From positions 88,698 to 133,157 of the forward strand of contig JANYKC010000086.1 in assembly GCA_025358255.1 (NCBI GenBank): a stretch of DNA of 44,460 nt, written 5' to 3'. The notes under the pieces were generated by a model. It made no database searches. It saw nothing but the letters and a program-made list of their open reading frames with translations, and was not told the origin of the DNA. Below, one piece after another: positions 15,593 through 23,751 of the stretch. The stretch comes from Spirochaetaceae bacterium. Its GTDB lineage: Bacteria; Spirochaetota; Spirochaetia; Treponematales; Rectinemataceae. Positions within the stretch are counted from its first letter, which is position 1; each line of letters opens with the position of its first letter. Both the position numbers and the translations under genes were made by a program.

Positions 15593-16393
15593 ATGAAACG
15601 CGCCATTGCGCTCGCCTTCGGCATTCTCGCTGCATTGAACGGAACGATGGCCCAGGACAGGCTTTTGGCCGGGGATCTCGACAACGAAGAGAACAGGATC
15701 GAGATACACAAGGGCGAAGACGGGGTGATTGATTTCATGAAGGTCACCAGCTACCCTGGCCCCGGCTATATGGAGCAACGAAGCTTGGATGTCGTTTCCG
15801 ATCCCTGGATGAGGCATGGCCTAGGTATCGTGACCAAGGACAGGATCAGGCAAACCGAGGGACGATCCTACACCGTGACGCCGGAAAGCGGCATTCCCGC
15901 GGTGGTCGAGGTATCCGGAGCTTCCATTCGCCTGACCCTTGGGGCAGAGGAGTACCTAGTCACAAAACCCAAGGACTACCTGGTTGAAGCACGACCCGTA
16001 GGCCCGGATGGCCGCGTTGACCAAACCCGCCGGTTCGCCTATTCGCTGGCGAAGGACAAGCCACCGGAAAAGGCCTTCACGGGGATAGTCGATCGGAGCT
16101 ACGAACCCCGAACCGACCTGCTTGCAGGCCGCACCATGGATTGGCAAGCGGTCTATTATCCCAGACGCGCGACCTTCTCAGATGGAAAAATCGAAGCCTT
16201 TGTCTATAAATTGGCAGTCAAAGACAGCGATTCGCCCGCGTTTTCCTATTCCTATCACCTGACATTCTCGAAGGACAGGAATGTGAACTTGCGGAATTTC
16301 CTCATCATTCTCACCCAGCGCGCTGCCAATCCTGGCCTTCTTATCCATCCAGTCCTTCTCGCCCTACTGTATTTCGATGCCCTGACGGAGTAA
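15593..16393 (+). CDS. Secreted protein of unknown function
   Basis: 266 residues from the ATG at 15593, preceded by AGGGGGA. The signal peptide MKRAIALAFGILAALNGTMA is followed by a soluble, charged, mixed alpha/beta-looking body without recognisable family motifs. A more hydrophobic segment near the C-terminus (FLIILTQRAANPGLLIHPVLLALLYF) could be a membrane segment or a buried helix. It follows another secreted unknown protein by 73 bp on the same strand, so the two may act together. Base composition here looks less GC-rich than in the flanking housekeeping genes. Confidence 0.65.
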   Translation: MKRAIALAFGILAALNGTMAQDRLLAGDLDNEENRIEIHKGEDGVIDFMKVTSYPGPGYMEQRSLDVVSDPWMRHGLGIVTKDRIRQTEGRSYTVTPESGIPAVVEVSGASIRLTLGAEEYLVTKPKDYLVEARPVGPDGRVDQTRRFAYSLAKDKPPEKAFTGIVDRSYEPRTDLLAGRTMDWQAVYYPRRATFSDGKIEAFVYKLAVKDSDSPAFSYSYHLTFSKDRNVNLRNFLIILTQRAANPGLLIHPVLLALLYFDALTE

Positions 16394-16502
16394 AGGCCGC
16401 CCTCGGGAAAATGGGGTTTCCTCCTTTCGGTCGTGGTTGCGGCGCCACGAAAGCGGGTCTACTATTAGACGGCGTGGAAAAACTCATCCCCGGAAGGTTC
16501 AT

Positions 16503-17750
16503 ATGAGCGATGGCAAGAAGGTCCTGGTCCTGAATTGCGGTTCTTCGTCCCTGAAGTACGAAGTCTTTCTCATGCCCCACCGAAAAAGCCTGGGCAGGGG
16601 ATCGATAGAGCGGATAGGAGAGGCCAAGGGCATCCTGAGCCAGACCTCCCCCAAGGGCCAGGTCAAGAGCGAGGAAGTGTTCCAGGACCACGGGCAGGCG
16701 ATGCTGCGCGTCGGACAGGCCCTGGTCGATCCGAAGCTCGGCATCCTTGAAAAGATCACGGAAATCAGCGCCGTGGGCCATCGCATTGTCCATGGCGGCG
16801 AAAAATTCGCCAGTTCGATCCAGATCGACAAGGCGGTCAAGGACGCCATCGAACAGAACATCGAGTTGGCGCCCCTGCACAATCCCGCCAACCTGGTCGG
16901 CATCAATGAGGCGGAGCGCTTCCTGCCGGGAGTCCCCCAGGTAGCCGTTTTCGATACGGCCTTCCACCAGACCATGCCGCCCGCAGCCTACCTCTACGGC
17001 TTGCCCCGCGAGCTCTATGACAAGTACAGGATCAGGCGCTATGGCTTCCATGGCACAAGCCATCGCTATGTCGCGAGCCGCGCCCTCGAGATCCTCAAGC
17101 GGAATCCCGACAACACGAATTTCATCACCTGCCACCTCGGCAACGGCGCTTCCATCACCGCCATCGAAGCGGGCAAGTCCATCGACACCTCGATGGGCTT
17201 CACGCCGCTTGAAGGCCTCATGATGGGCACAAGATCCGGCGATTTCGACCCGGCCATCCTTGGCTTCCTCGAGGAACGCGGCTATTCCGCGAAAGACCTC
17301 TCGAACATGGTGAACAAGAAGAGCGGACTCCTCGGGCTCTCGGGGATCTCCAACGACCTCCGCGACCTGGAAGCCGCGGTGGACAAAGGCGTCAACAACG
17401 CCATCGAGGCCCTCGATGTGTACGCCCACCGCGTCCGCCAGTATATCGGCGCCTATGCGGCCGAGCTCGTCAAGGTCGATGCCCTGATCTTCACCGGCGG
17501 CATCGGCCAGCATGGCACGAGGATGCGGGAACGCATCTGCCACAAGCTCGAGAACATCGGCATCATGATGGATTACGAGAAGAACGCCCAGGATGGCAGC
17601 AACGAAGGCGTGGTGTCCCAGCCCTTCTCGCCCACGACCATCCTGGTCATTCCCACGAATGAAGAGCTGCAGATCGCCCTCGACGCCTTCGAACTCCTCT
17701 TCCCCCAGGAAGTCCGCGACCGGAGGCGGAGCTCCGACGTGAACCTCTAG
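16503..17750 (+). CDS. ackA: Acetate kinase
   Basis: Interconverts acetate + ATP and acetyl phosphate + ADP. It yields ATP in fermentation and can activate imported acetate. It is 415 residues with all signatures: NCGSSSLKY at 11-19, GHRIVHGGE, APLHNPANL, FDTAFHQTMP, YGFHGTSHRYV, CHLGNGAS and FTGGIGQHGTRMRE. The ATG at 16503 follows GGAAGG. No pta is adjacent. The stop codon overlaps that of the convergent AraC gene by four bases (CTAG). Its substrate links it to the acetate-type symporter at 31526. Confidence 0.97.
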   Translation: MSDGKKVLVLNCGSSSLKYEVFLMPHRKSLGRGSIERIGEAKGILSQTSPKGQVKSEEVFQDHGQAMLRVGQALVDPKLGILEKITEISAVGHRIVHGGEKFASSIQIDKAVKDAIEQNIELAPLHNPANLVGINEAERFLPGVPQVAVFDTAFHQTMPPAAYLYGLPRELYDKYRIRRYGFHGTSHRYVASRALEILKRNPDNTNFITCHLGNGASITAIEAGKSIDTSMGFTPLEGLMMGTRSGDFDPAILGFLEERGYSAKDLSNMVNKKSGLLGLSGISNDLRDLEAAVDKGVNNAIEALDVYAHRVRQYIGAYAAELVKVDALIFTGGIGQHGTRMRERICHKLENIGIMMDYEKNAQDGSNEGVVSQPFSPTTILVIPTNEELQIALDAFELLFPQEVRDRRRSSDVNL

Positions 17751-18745
17751 AGGGGCCGCACCGGTTCGCAGATGTCGATGACGAATTTCCCTTCAGGGTG
17801 GCGGTCCGGCTCGTTCAGGTAGACCTCGTAGCACATGCGGTCGTCAGGCTGCCAGCCGGATGAAGGGAACCAGTCTCCCATGAGGGCATCCCAGGCCGCG
17901 CCGAACTGGTCAGGCTTGATCTCGAAGCGCGCGACCGCGAACTTGCCGCCGGGGATGGTCATCAGGTTAATGTCGCCGGAGACCTCGGTGCCCGGCGCGA
18001 CCGTCACGCAGGCGCTCGAGCGGAGCTTGGCTTCCTCGGTCGTCTCGGGGCTGTCATGGTAAACGGCGAGCGAGAGAGCGCCGGGAACGGCATACAAGCC
18101 TCGGGGCCCGGCCCACATTCCCAGGCGGCCAAATGCCTCTCCGACCGTCTTGAAGGCTCCTACATGACGGGCGTAGGCGACCGTAAGCTCCGGCAACTCC
18201 TCGACCTCGACCTTGAACGAAGGCTTGTCCATGCTCTTCCTCCAGGTTTCCTCGAAGATGATGGAACCAGGATACAGGTCGGGGCCGTCTCCAGCTTTCC
18301 CTGACATGCTGTCGCTTCGATCCCTGGTGCCGAGGGCATGATCGCCAGAGCTTTCGACCTGCGCTCGAGGTCCCAAGGACCGGCGCCTTTCGCGATCCAT
18401 GCCCCGCCATTCGGAAGCCGTGACACCGAAGCGCTCCTTGAAGGCCCGCGCAAAAACGCTCGGACTCGAGAAGCCCACCGCCATCGCGACATCGGTCACG
18501 GATTCTCCCGGATGGTCGACCAGGCGGGCGGCGGCCTGCTGGAGGCGGATGCGTTTCAGGAAATCCGAGACGGTCTCGCCGACCACGCTGGAAAAAACGC
18601 GATGGAAATGGAAGCGTGAAAAGGCTGCCACATCGGCAAGGTCATCGATGCCGAGTTCCTCGCCGTAGTGCGCGTAGATATAATCGACGACCCGCTCGAT
18701 GCGGCCCAGGTACTCGCGCCTGAGAAGCTCCTCGCGCGTGATCAT
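17747..18745 (-). CDS. AraC-family regulator with GyrI-like effector domain
   Basis: 332 residues. Residues 12-113 form the two-helix-turn-helix AraC DNA-binding domain (IDDLADVAAFSRFHFHRVF and VTDVAMAVGFSSPSVFARAF). A linker of about 55 residues leads to a GyrI-like/effector-binding domain from about 172 to the end (PSFKVEVEELPELTVAYARHVG, and SSGWQPDDRMCYEVYLNEP). These regulators sense small, often cationic or drug-like ligands. Position after ackA is only convergent and does not imply a link. The 172-bp gap upstream separates it from the divergent NUDIX gene. Confidence 0.93.
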   Translation of the reverse strand: MITREELLRREYLGRIERVVDYIYAHYGEELGIDDLADVAAFSRFHFHRVFSSVVGETVSDFLKRIRLQQAAARLVDHPGESVTDVAMAVGFSSPSVFARAFKERFGVTASEWRGMDRERRRSLGPRAQVESSGDHALGTRDRSDSMSGKAGDGPDLYPGSIIFEETWRKSMDKPSFKVEVEELPELTVAYARHVGAFKTVGEAFGRLGMWAGPRGLYAVPGALSLAVYHDSPETTEEAKLRSSACVTVAPGTEVSGDINLMTIPGGKFAVARFEIKPDQFGAAWDALMGDWFPSSGWQPDDRMCYEVYLNEPDRHPEGKFVIDICEPVRPL

Positions 18746-18917
18746 GGGCCGGGACTCCTGCTATCTGACATGGCTTGCAACCTCTTCCTGGAAGCGCCCT
18801 TCAGGCGTCCCGCATCCGCAGGACGCCCCGGTTGAGCATAGCATGATTCCAAGGTTCCTGCGCATGGCTCATTGTCCCCATGTCAGGCCCAAGCTATGCT
18901 CGCATCCGGAGGCCCCA

Positions 18918-19577
18918 ATGACCTTGCCGCCCTACGGGTGGATGGAATCGATCCAGCGTTCGCTGGCACAGGTGCGGCCCGGCGGTCGGGCACATGCCCG
19001 CATGATCCCCTCGTATCGTCGCCATGGGCCGGATGCGGCAGACGACGGAAGGTCGTGGAAGGCGGCCGCTGTCCTCATCCTCCTCTATCCGGACCTTCAT
19101 GGCCGGCTTAGCTTTCCCCTTGTCCTCAGAAGCCCACATCTTCGGCATCATCGGGGGGAGGTCGGCCTTCCCGGCGGCTCCCTTGAGGCGGAGGAAAGCC
19201 CGGCCGATGCGGCCCTCCGAGAGGCCGAAGAGGAGCTCTGCCTGGAAGCGGGGACGACGGCTTCGATACGGCTCCTGGGCGGGCTCTCGCCCATCAGGGT
19301 CCCTCCAAGTGGCTTTGAGGTGCGTCCTTTTGTCGGAGCCCTGCCGCAGAAGCCCGAAATGAAGCCACGCAGGGGGGAAATCGATGGCATCGTGGATTTC
19401 CCACTTTCTGGCCTTTTCGAAGCCGGTCGAATAAAAAGCGAAGACCGCAACTTCGAGGGAAGGCAGTGGCAGGTTCCCTATTTCGAACTCGAGGAACGCA
19501 AGGTCTGGGGAGCCACCGCGATGATCCTGGCGGAGCTCTCGGAAATGCTCGCTTCAATGGCGGGTAAGCCGGGCTGA
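18918..19577 (+). CDS. NUDIX hydrolase, CoA pyrophosphatase-like
   Basis: 219 residues from the ATG at 18918, placed behind CCGGAGG. The complete NUDIX box GGSLEAEESPADAALREAEEEL (with REAEEEL as the catalytic helix) follows LRSPHLRHHRGEVGLP. This upstream HxGxxxLPGG context, plus the downstream PSGFEVRPFVG, is the signature of the NudL/CoA diphosphatase group. That group cleaves coenzyme A or its derivatives to 4'-phosphopantetheine and 3',5'-ADP. Substrate is inferred from family only. Confidence 0.9.
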   Translation: MTLPPYGWMESIQRSLAQVRPGGRAHARMIPSYRRHGPDAADDGRSWKAAAVLILLYPDLHGRLSFPLVLRSPHLRHHRGEVGLPGGSLEAEESPADAALREAEEELCLEAGTTASIRLLGGLSPIRVPPSGFEVRPFVGALPQKPEMKPRRGEIDGIVDFPLSGLFEAGRIKSEDRNFEGRQWQVPYFELEERKVWGATAMILAELSEMLASMAGKPG

Positions 19578-19598
19578 ATGCAGGCTGTCGGAACGGCC

Positions 19599-19627
19599 TT
19601 TACGGTCCCGTCGGATGGGGTGATAAT
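19599..19627 (+). promoter_or_regulatory. Promoter of the GH105 gene, leaderless spacing
   Basis: -35 TTTACG (19599-19604), a 17-bp spacer and -10 GATAAT (19622-19627). The ATG at 19637 follows nine bases later, with no ribosome site. Confidence 0.5.
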
Positions 19628-19636
19628 CCCCCGGAT

Positions 19637-20734
19637 ATGGCCATACGCGCAATTCCGTCTTTCACCCGGGCAATCGCCCTTGCCGACGCCACGGTTCGCC
19701 GAATCGATCCTGCTTCGATGCGCTGGATGTGGGGGGAGGCCCTGTTGGCCTATGCCCTCGGAGAGCTCGACCGCTTCCTCGATGAGGACCGCTATTTGCC
19801 CTTCTATCGGGCATATTGCCAGCGATGGCTTGCCAGCCCGCCGCGCGTCGACCAAAGCGACACCGTGGCTCCCGCCCTTGCCGCCCTTGCCACCTTCCGT
19901 CAGACAGGTGACCGATCATGGCTCGTCCTCGCTGAGCGCCCGGCGGCCTATGTCCGTTCGGAACCCCGCATCGAGGGCGACTTCGTGAACCACCTGGGCC
20001 ACAGCCCCGAGGGCAGGCTTTATCCAAAATCCGTCTGGGTCGACTCCCTCATGATGTTCGGTGTCTTCGCCGCACGCTACGCCAAGGCGGTCGGGGACGA
20101 AGCCCTTCTCGCCTTTGCTTCCCGCCAGCCGAGGGAATATGCCCGTGTCCTCCAGGATCCCCAGGACGGGCTGTTTTCCCATACTTGGCGGGCGCTGCCC
20201 CGCCGCCCCTTCCCCCGGAAACTCTATTGGGGCCGCGGCAACGGTTGGGTGGTAGCTTCCCTCGCTATCCTCCTCGACGAGATAGGCCAGGATGCGCCGG
20301 AAACCGCATCGATCCGGACCGTGCTCGCGAGCGTCTCCGAAGCCCTCCTGCCGCTGAGGCGGACCGACGGATTCTGGGAAACCATCCTCCACCCCTCAAG
20401 GGGCGGATATCCAGAAGCGTCCGCCACCGCCCTCATCGCCGGCGGATGGATGCAGGCAGTGCGCCAGGGAAACCTCGATCCGCGTTTCCTAGCGCCTGCC
20501 ATTGCGTCCTTCGAGGCCGTCGCGGCGAGCGTCGTCGACACCCAGGACGGCCCCTCCCTCCCGGGCATCTCCGCGCCCACCATTCCCCTGCCAATTTTTC
20601 CCCGCCTCGGCTATGCCCTCGTCCCCCGGTCCAATGACCTGAGCTACGGGCTCGCGGCCTTCTTCCTCGCCGCCATCGAAAGGGCGAAGATCGAGGAAGC
20701 GCGGGGCGGAAACCCCGCCGGGATGCGGTCATGA
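19637..20734 (+). CDS. Unsaturated rhamnogalacturonyl hydrolase-like enzyme, GH105
   Basis: Family GH105/GH88 enzymes hydrolyse the unsaturated uronic acid that polysaccharide lyases leave at the end of pectin or related oligosaccharides. It is 365 residues. Typical motifs are WVDSLMMFG at 134-142 with the catalytic aspartate D136 (equivalent to YteR D143), and WGRGNGW at 198-204. No signal peptide is present, so it acts in the cytoplasm on imported oligosaccharides. It is convergent with the membrane-anchored protein at 20807 and begins the polysaccharide cluster. Uronide substrate is inferred. Confidence 0.9.
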   Translation: MAIRAIPSFTRAIALADATVRRIDPASMRWMWGEALLAYALGELDRFLDEDRYLPFYRAYCQRWLASPPRVDQSDTVAPALAALATFRQTGDRSWLVLAERPAAYVRSEPRIEGDFVNHLGHSPEGRLYPKSVWVDSLMMFGVFAARYAKAVGDEALLAFASRQPREYARVLQDPQDGLFSHTWRALPRRPFPRKLYWGRGNGWVVASLAILLDEIGQDAPETASIRTVLASVSEALLPLRRTDGFWETILHPSRGGYPEASATALIAGGWMQAVRQGNLDPRFLAPAIASFEAVAASVVDTQDGPSLPGISAPTIPLPIFPRLGYALVPRSNDLSYGLAAFFLAAIERAKIEEARGGNPAGMRS

Positions 20735-20806
20735 CAACATCCTCAGGATACTCCTGCTCCACCCCTGCGCCACGCGCCCTCCGCGTGAACATCCGCTCTT
20801 CCTTCC

Positions 20807-22831
20807 TTACGGCGCTGTGGCCTCGGTCCTTGTGCCCTTGCGGAAATCGAGGTCCAGCCGCTTTCCACCCGCGGCGATCGAAATCGTGCCAGGCTTCCTC
20901 TCGGCCTTCACCCATGGTGAATCGAAGCGGGGATAACCTGTAGACATGGCCTTCCCGTCCAAGGTCCAGGCGCCGCGGTAGGCAAATGCGAACTCGCGTC
21001 CGCCTGAGGCATAGGCAAGGCTGGCCTTCGACTCGTTGAAGGCGAAGGTGTTGGCGGAGATCCTCGCCTTGAAGCTCCCGTAGGTGGAATCCGTGGCGGG
21101 AGAGCCCAGCTCGCAGACCCAGGCGGTCCGCCTCCCCTGCTGCAGGAGGTCCTCTCGCGAGCCCTGGCCTTCCGCGTTCGCGTATCCGAGCGGCGACGAG
21201 CCCAGGAGGGCGATGTAGGCCTCACCAACGCGGCCGAAGGCGCGGTTTCCTTCTATCGAGGATTCGTCGAAGTAGGCCGCCGGAAACCAGGCGTGGGTAA
21301 AACCGACAATGTCCTTCTCCATGAAGCCCTTCCTCCCCTCGGTGACATAGATCGCGAGGACAACGTTCCGGTCCTGCACGACATCCGGGTTGCGGCCGTT
21401 CCCGACCCAGTAGCCGGGTGACTCGGAGAGGGCTCCCCGGGAAAGGAGGGACTTGGCCGGATGGGTAGTGAACACCGAGAGGGCTGGGGAGATGGTCGCG
21501 CTCCAGATGTGCTGCTGGTCCCCGAAGCCGCCCGGATGATGGCGCTGGGCGCTCGCGAGCAGGAAATAGGGAGTGCGGTAGGTGTAGGTGTCCGCGCGCT
21601 CGATCGCGACGCCATTCGAAACCGGCCGCAGGAGACGGCTCACGGGGCCGAGGAGGCCGGTGTCACGAAGGAGGCCGAGGTCGACCATCGAGAGACCGTG
21701 GAGGAATTCGTTGCCAAGGAGGCCAAGCTGGTGCGCATGACGCACCGAAACGGTGATGGCCTCGGGGTTCGTGAAGGCCTCCATGCCCCAGAGCATCATC
21801 ATCTGGGCCATACGCCTTCCGAGGAGACCTTCGGCGCGGAGTTCCGAAAGGTCGAGGCCGGTGGATCCGCGGATGATCGCGGGCGAGAGATCAAGGGCGA
21901 CCGCCCGGATGGCCTCCGGGACGGCATAGCGCCGCGACAGGACCAGGTTGAGGTCCATGCCGTGGTCGAGCTTCCACCAGTGCGCCCCCTTCCCCGGTTC
22001 GCCTTCCTCCAAAGCGAAAGCCTTGGCGGTGATGCGGCGCATCGAATCACCGCCCCCGCCTTTTTTCCCGAGCTCATAGCCCCGCCCCATGGTCGAGACG
22101 AAGGCGCCCCTCCAGGATTGCGAAGCGAGGTCGTAGTGGAGGAGGTCGAGGATGATCGCCGCCCTGGCAGCGAGCTCCGGATCGCCAAGGACAGTCCCCC
22201 GGGCCTCGCCGGCGAAATCGACCAGGCCCGAAAGGGGCGCCGCGTCCTCGACATAGTAGGTGTTCGAGTACCACTCGATGAAACCGTAGTCCCAGCGCTG
22301 GGAAAGCCAGACCATGAGGCGCTCCCTTGCGATGGCCATATGCTCGCGCCCCGTCTTGCCGTCATTCCCGAAACGCTCGTCGGGGAAGAGCTTGCCCGCG
22401 AGGTACTCGCCGGCCGCGAACAGGAGTTGGTGGTTTTCCGACCAGTAGCACATCGAGTCCTTGCCGGGCTGGTCGATCCAGTACTTGAAACCGAGCAAGG
22501 CCAGTTTTATGCGCGAGCGGGCCGTTTCATCAAGGCTACCAGCATGGAGCCAGAAAAGGCGGATCAAGGTGGGCAGGCGGAAATCCGAGGTATCCCAGCG
22601 CTCGTCCATGAAGCGGCAGGCTCCTTCGATGGCTCCCCGGTCGCGGAGGGGCTCAAAGGCCTGTCCGCCCTCGAGCCTGAGGAGGAGTCCATCGATATCG
22701 CCATCGATGCGCAGGGGAGGGTCTGCGGGAAGGACCTTGGTCCTACGGATGCGGGCCAGGTCCAGCGCCACCCAGACACCAAGGGCAGCCACAATGATGA
22801 GGGGGACAGCTATTGCCAATGGCAAGTTCAA
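20807..22831 (-). CDS. Membrane-anchored large protein, probable polysaccharide-active (alpha/alpha)-toroid plus beta-sandwich
   Basis: 674 residues. An N-terminal membrane anchor (about 5-25) leads to an extracytoplasmic helical region (about 60-380) containing YWSENHQLLFAAGEYLAGKLF and IEWYSNTYYVEDAAPL. A beta-rich C-terminal half follows. The order resembles polysaccharide lyases of the toroid/sandwich class (PL8, heparinase-like), but I cannot identify the exact family or catalytic residues with certainty. Start is a TTG at 22831 overlapping the previous stop by four bases (TTGA), with GAGGGG upstream. It is the last gene of a three-gene operon with the GH57/38-like enzyme and the isomerase-like protein. 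Confidence 0.75.
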   Translation of the reverse strand: MNLPLAIAVPLIIVAALGVWVALDLARIRRTKVLPADPPLRIDGDIDGLLLRLEGGQAFEPLRDRGAIEGACRFMDERWDTSDFRLPTLIRLFWLHAGSLDETARSRIKLALLGFKYWIDQPGKDSMCYWSENHQLLFAAGEYLAGKLFPDERFGNDGKTGREHMAIARERLMVWLSQRWDYGFIEWYSNTYYVEDAAPLSGLVDFAGEARGTVLGDPELAARAAIILDLLHYDLASQSWRGAFVSTMGRGYELGKKGGGGDSMRRITAKAFALEEGEPGKGAHWWKLDHGMDLNLVLSRRYAVPEAIRAVALDLSPAIIRGSTGLDLSELRAEGLLGRRMAQMMMLWGMEAFTNPEAITVSVRHAHQLGLLGNEFLHGLSMVDLGLLRDTGLLGPVSRLLRPVSNGVAIERADTYTYRTPYFLLASAQRHHPGGFGDQQHIWSATISPALSVFTTHPAKSLLSRGALSESPGYWVGNGRNPDVVQDRNVVLAIYVTEGRKGFMEKDIVGFTHAWFPAAYFDESSIEGNRAFGRVGEAYIALLGSSPLGYANAEGQGSREDLLQQGRRTAWVCELGSPATDSTYGSFKARISANTFAFNESKASLAYASGGREFAFAYRGAWTLDGKAMSTGYPRFDSPWVKAERKPGTISIAAGGKRLDLDFRKGTRTEATAP

Positions 22832-23751
22832 GGGCTTTTCCCCTCGTCGCCGTAGGCGGAGCTAGCTGGTCCCGGGAGCGATGCGATGCGGGAGATCCCC
22901 GCTTCGGCCAGGACAGCGAGGGACGTCGGGAGGGCGGAGGGTGGGCAATCCTCGATAATGACCGGCGCATGGATACCTGAGCCGGCGAGAAGGTCAAAGA
23001 GGGCCGAAAAATCGAGGCTGCCGCGACCTGGAGGCACGGCCACCACCCTCCCGGGAAGGGACAGGGCATCCTTGATATGGATGGCAACGATACGGTCACA
23101 GGCGAATTCCAGGATGCGGGAGGTGCGCGCGATGGCAGAGGCGGGCTTGCCATCCGGTACCAGGTTGACGGGATCGAGGAGGACACACAGCGCCGGGGAG
23201 CCGATGTCGGCGAGGACCCTCTCCATGTCGCCGGGTGTCGAGACGAGGTGGCCACGCGCGGCCTCGAGCGCCACCCGGAGGCCTGCGGATTCGGCGCTTT
23301 CCACAAGCCGGGCGAGCGCTTTCATGAAGGCCAGGCGACGCGAGGCATCGGCGAAGCGGAAGGGTCCGCCATATCCCGCTTCGGTCGCCACGGGAGGGCC
23401 GCCGAAGGCTGTGGCCGCGCCAAGGCTCGCCGCGAATCTCCTGTACGCGAGGGCGGCCTTCCCCGGGTCTCTTGCGGCGAGGTCGACATAACAGCCGAGG
23501 ATCGCCACCTTTATGCCCGCGTCCCCGAAAACCCTCGCGAGCCCGATCGCCTTTTCGGCGCCGAGGTCAAGGGCGGCGTCACCTACTTCCTCGAGGGCCT
23601 TAGCGGGAGCAAGCTGGATATGGGAGGCGCCGGTCACGGCGAGCCTCGCCGCCAGGTCCCGTGCGCCAGCCCGCCCGTAATCATGGGCGCGAAGGCCGAA
23701 GGGGAAACCTGCCCTGCCTTGCGAGGGGCCGGAGCCCTCTTGATCAGCCAT
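22828..23751 (-). CDS. TIM-barrel sugar isomerase/epimerase family protein
   Basis: 307 residues from the ATG at 23751, behind GCCAGGAGG. It has the xylose-isomerase-like barrel layout. Metal-binding candidates are E168-region VALEAARGH, LCVLLDPVNLVPDG with an aspartate, IVAIHIKDAL with the histidine, PPGRGSLDF and the final VIIEDCP. Members interconvert keto- and aldo-sugars or act as epimerases or dehydratases, so the substrate cannot be named. It overlaps the upstream glycosidase stop by 8 bp and the downstream gene start by 4 bp. The three genes are therefore translated as a tight unit. Confidence 0.87.
   Translation of the reverse strand: MADQEGSGPSQGRAGFPFGLRAHDYGRAGARDLAARLAVTGASHIQLAPAKALEEVGDAALDLGAEKAIGLARVFGDAGIKVAILGCYVDLAARDPGKAALAYRRFAASLGAATAFGGPPVATEAGYGGPFRFADASRRLAFMKALARLVESAESAGLRVALEAARGHLVSTPGDMERVLADIGSPALCVLLDPVNLVPDGKPASAIARTSRILEFACDRIVAIHIKDALSLPGRVVAVPPGRGSLDFSALFDLLAGSGIHAPVIIEDCPPSALPTSLAVLAEAGISRIASLPGPASSAYGDEGKSP

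Noticed and set aside
21461..22855. A 464-residue plus-strand ORF opposite the membrane-anchored polysaccharide protein.
   Set aside because: No family motif and no ribosome site. The minus strand has a signal anchor and operon overlaps, so this is a shadow frame in GC-rich DNA.
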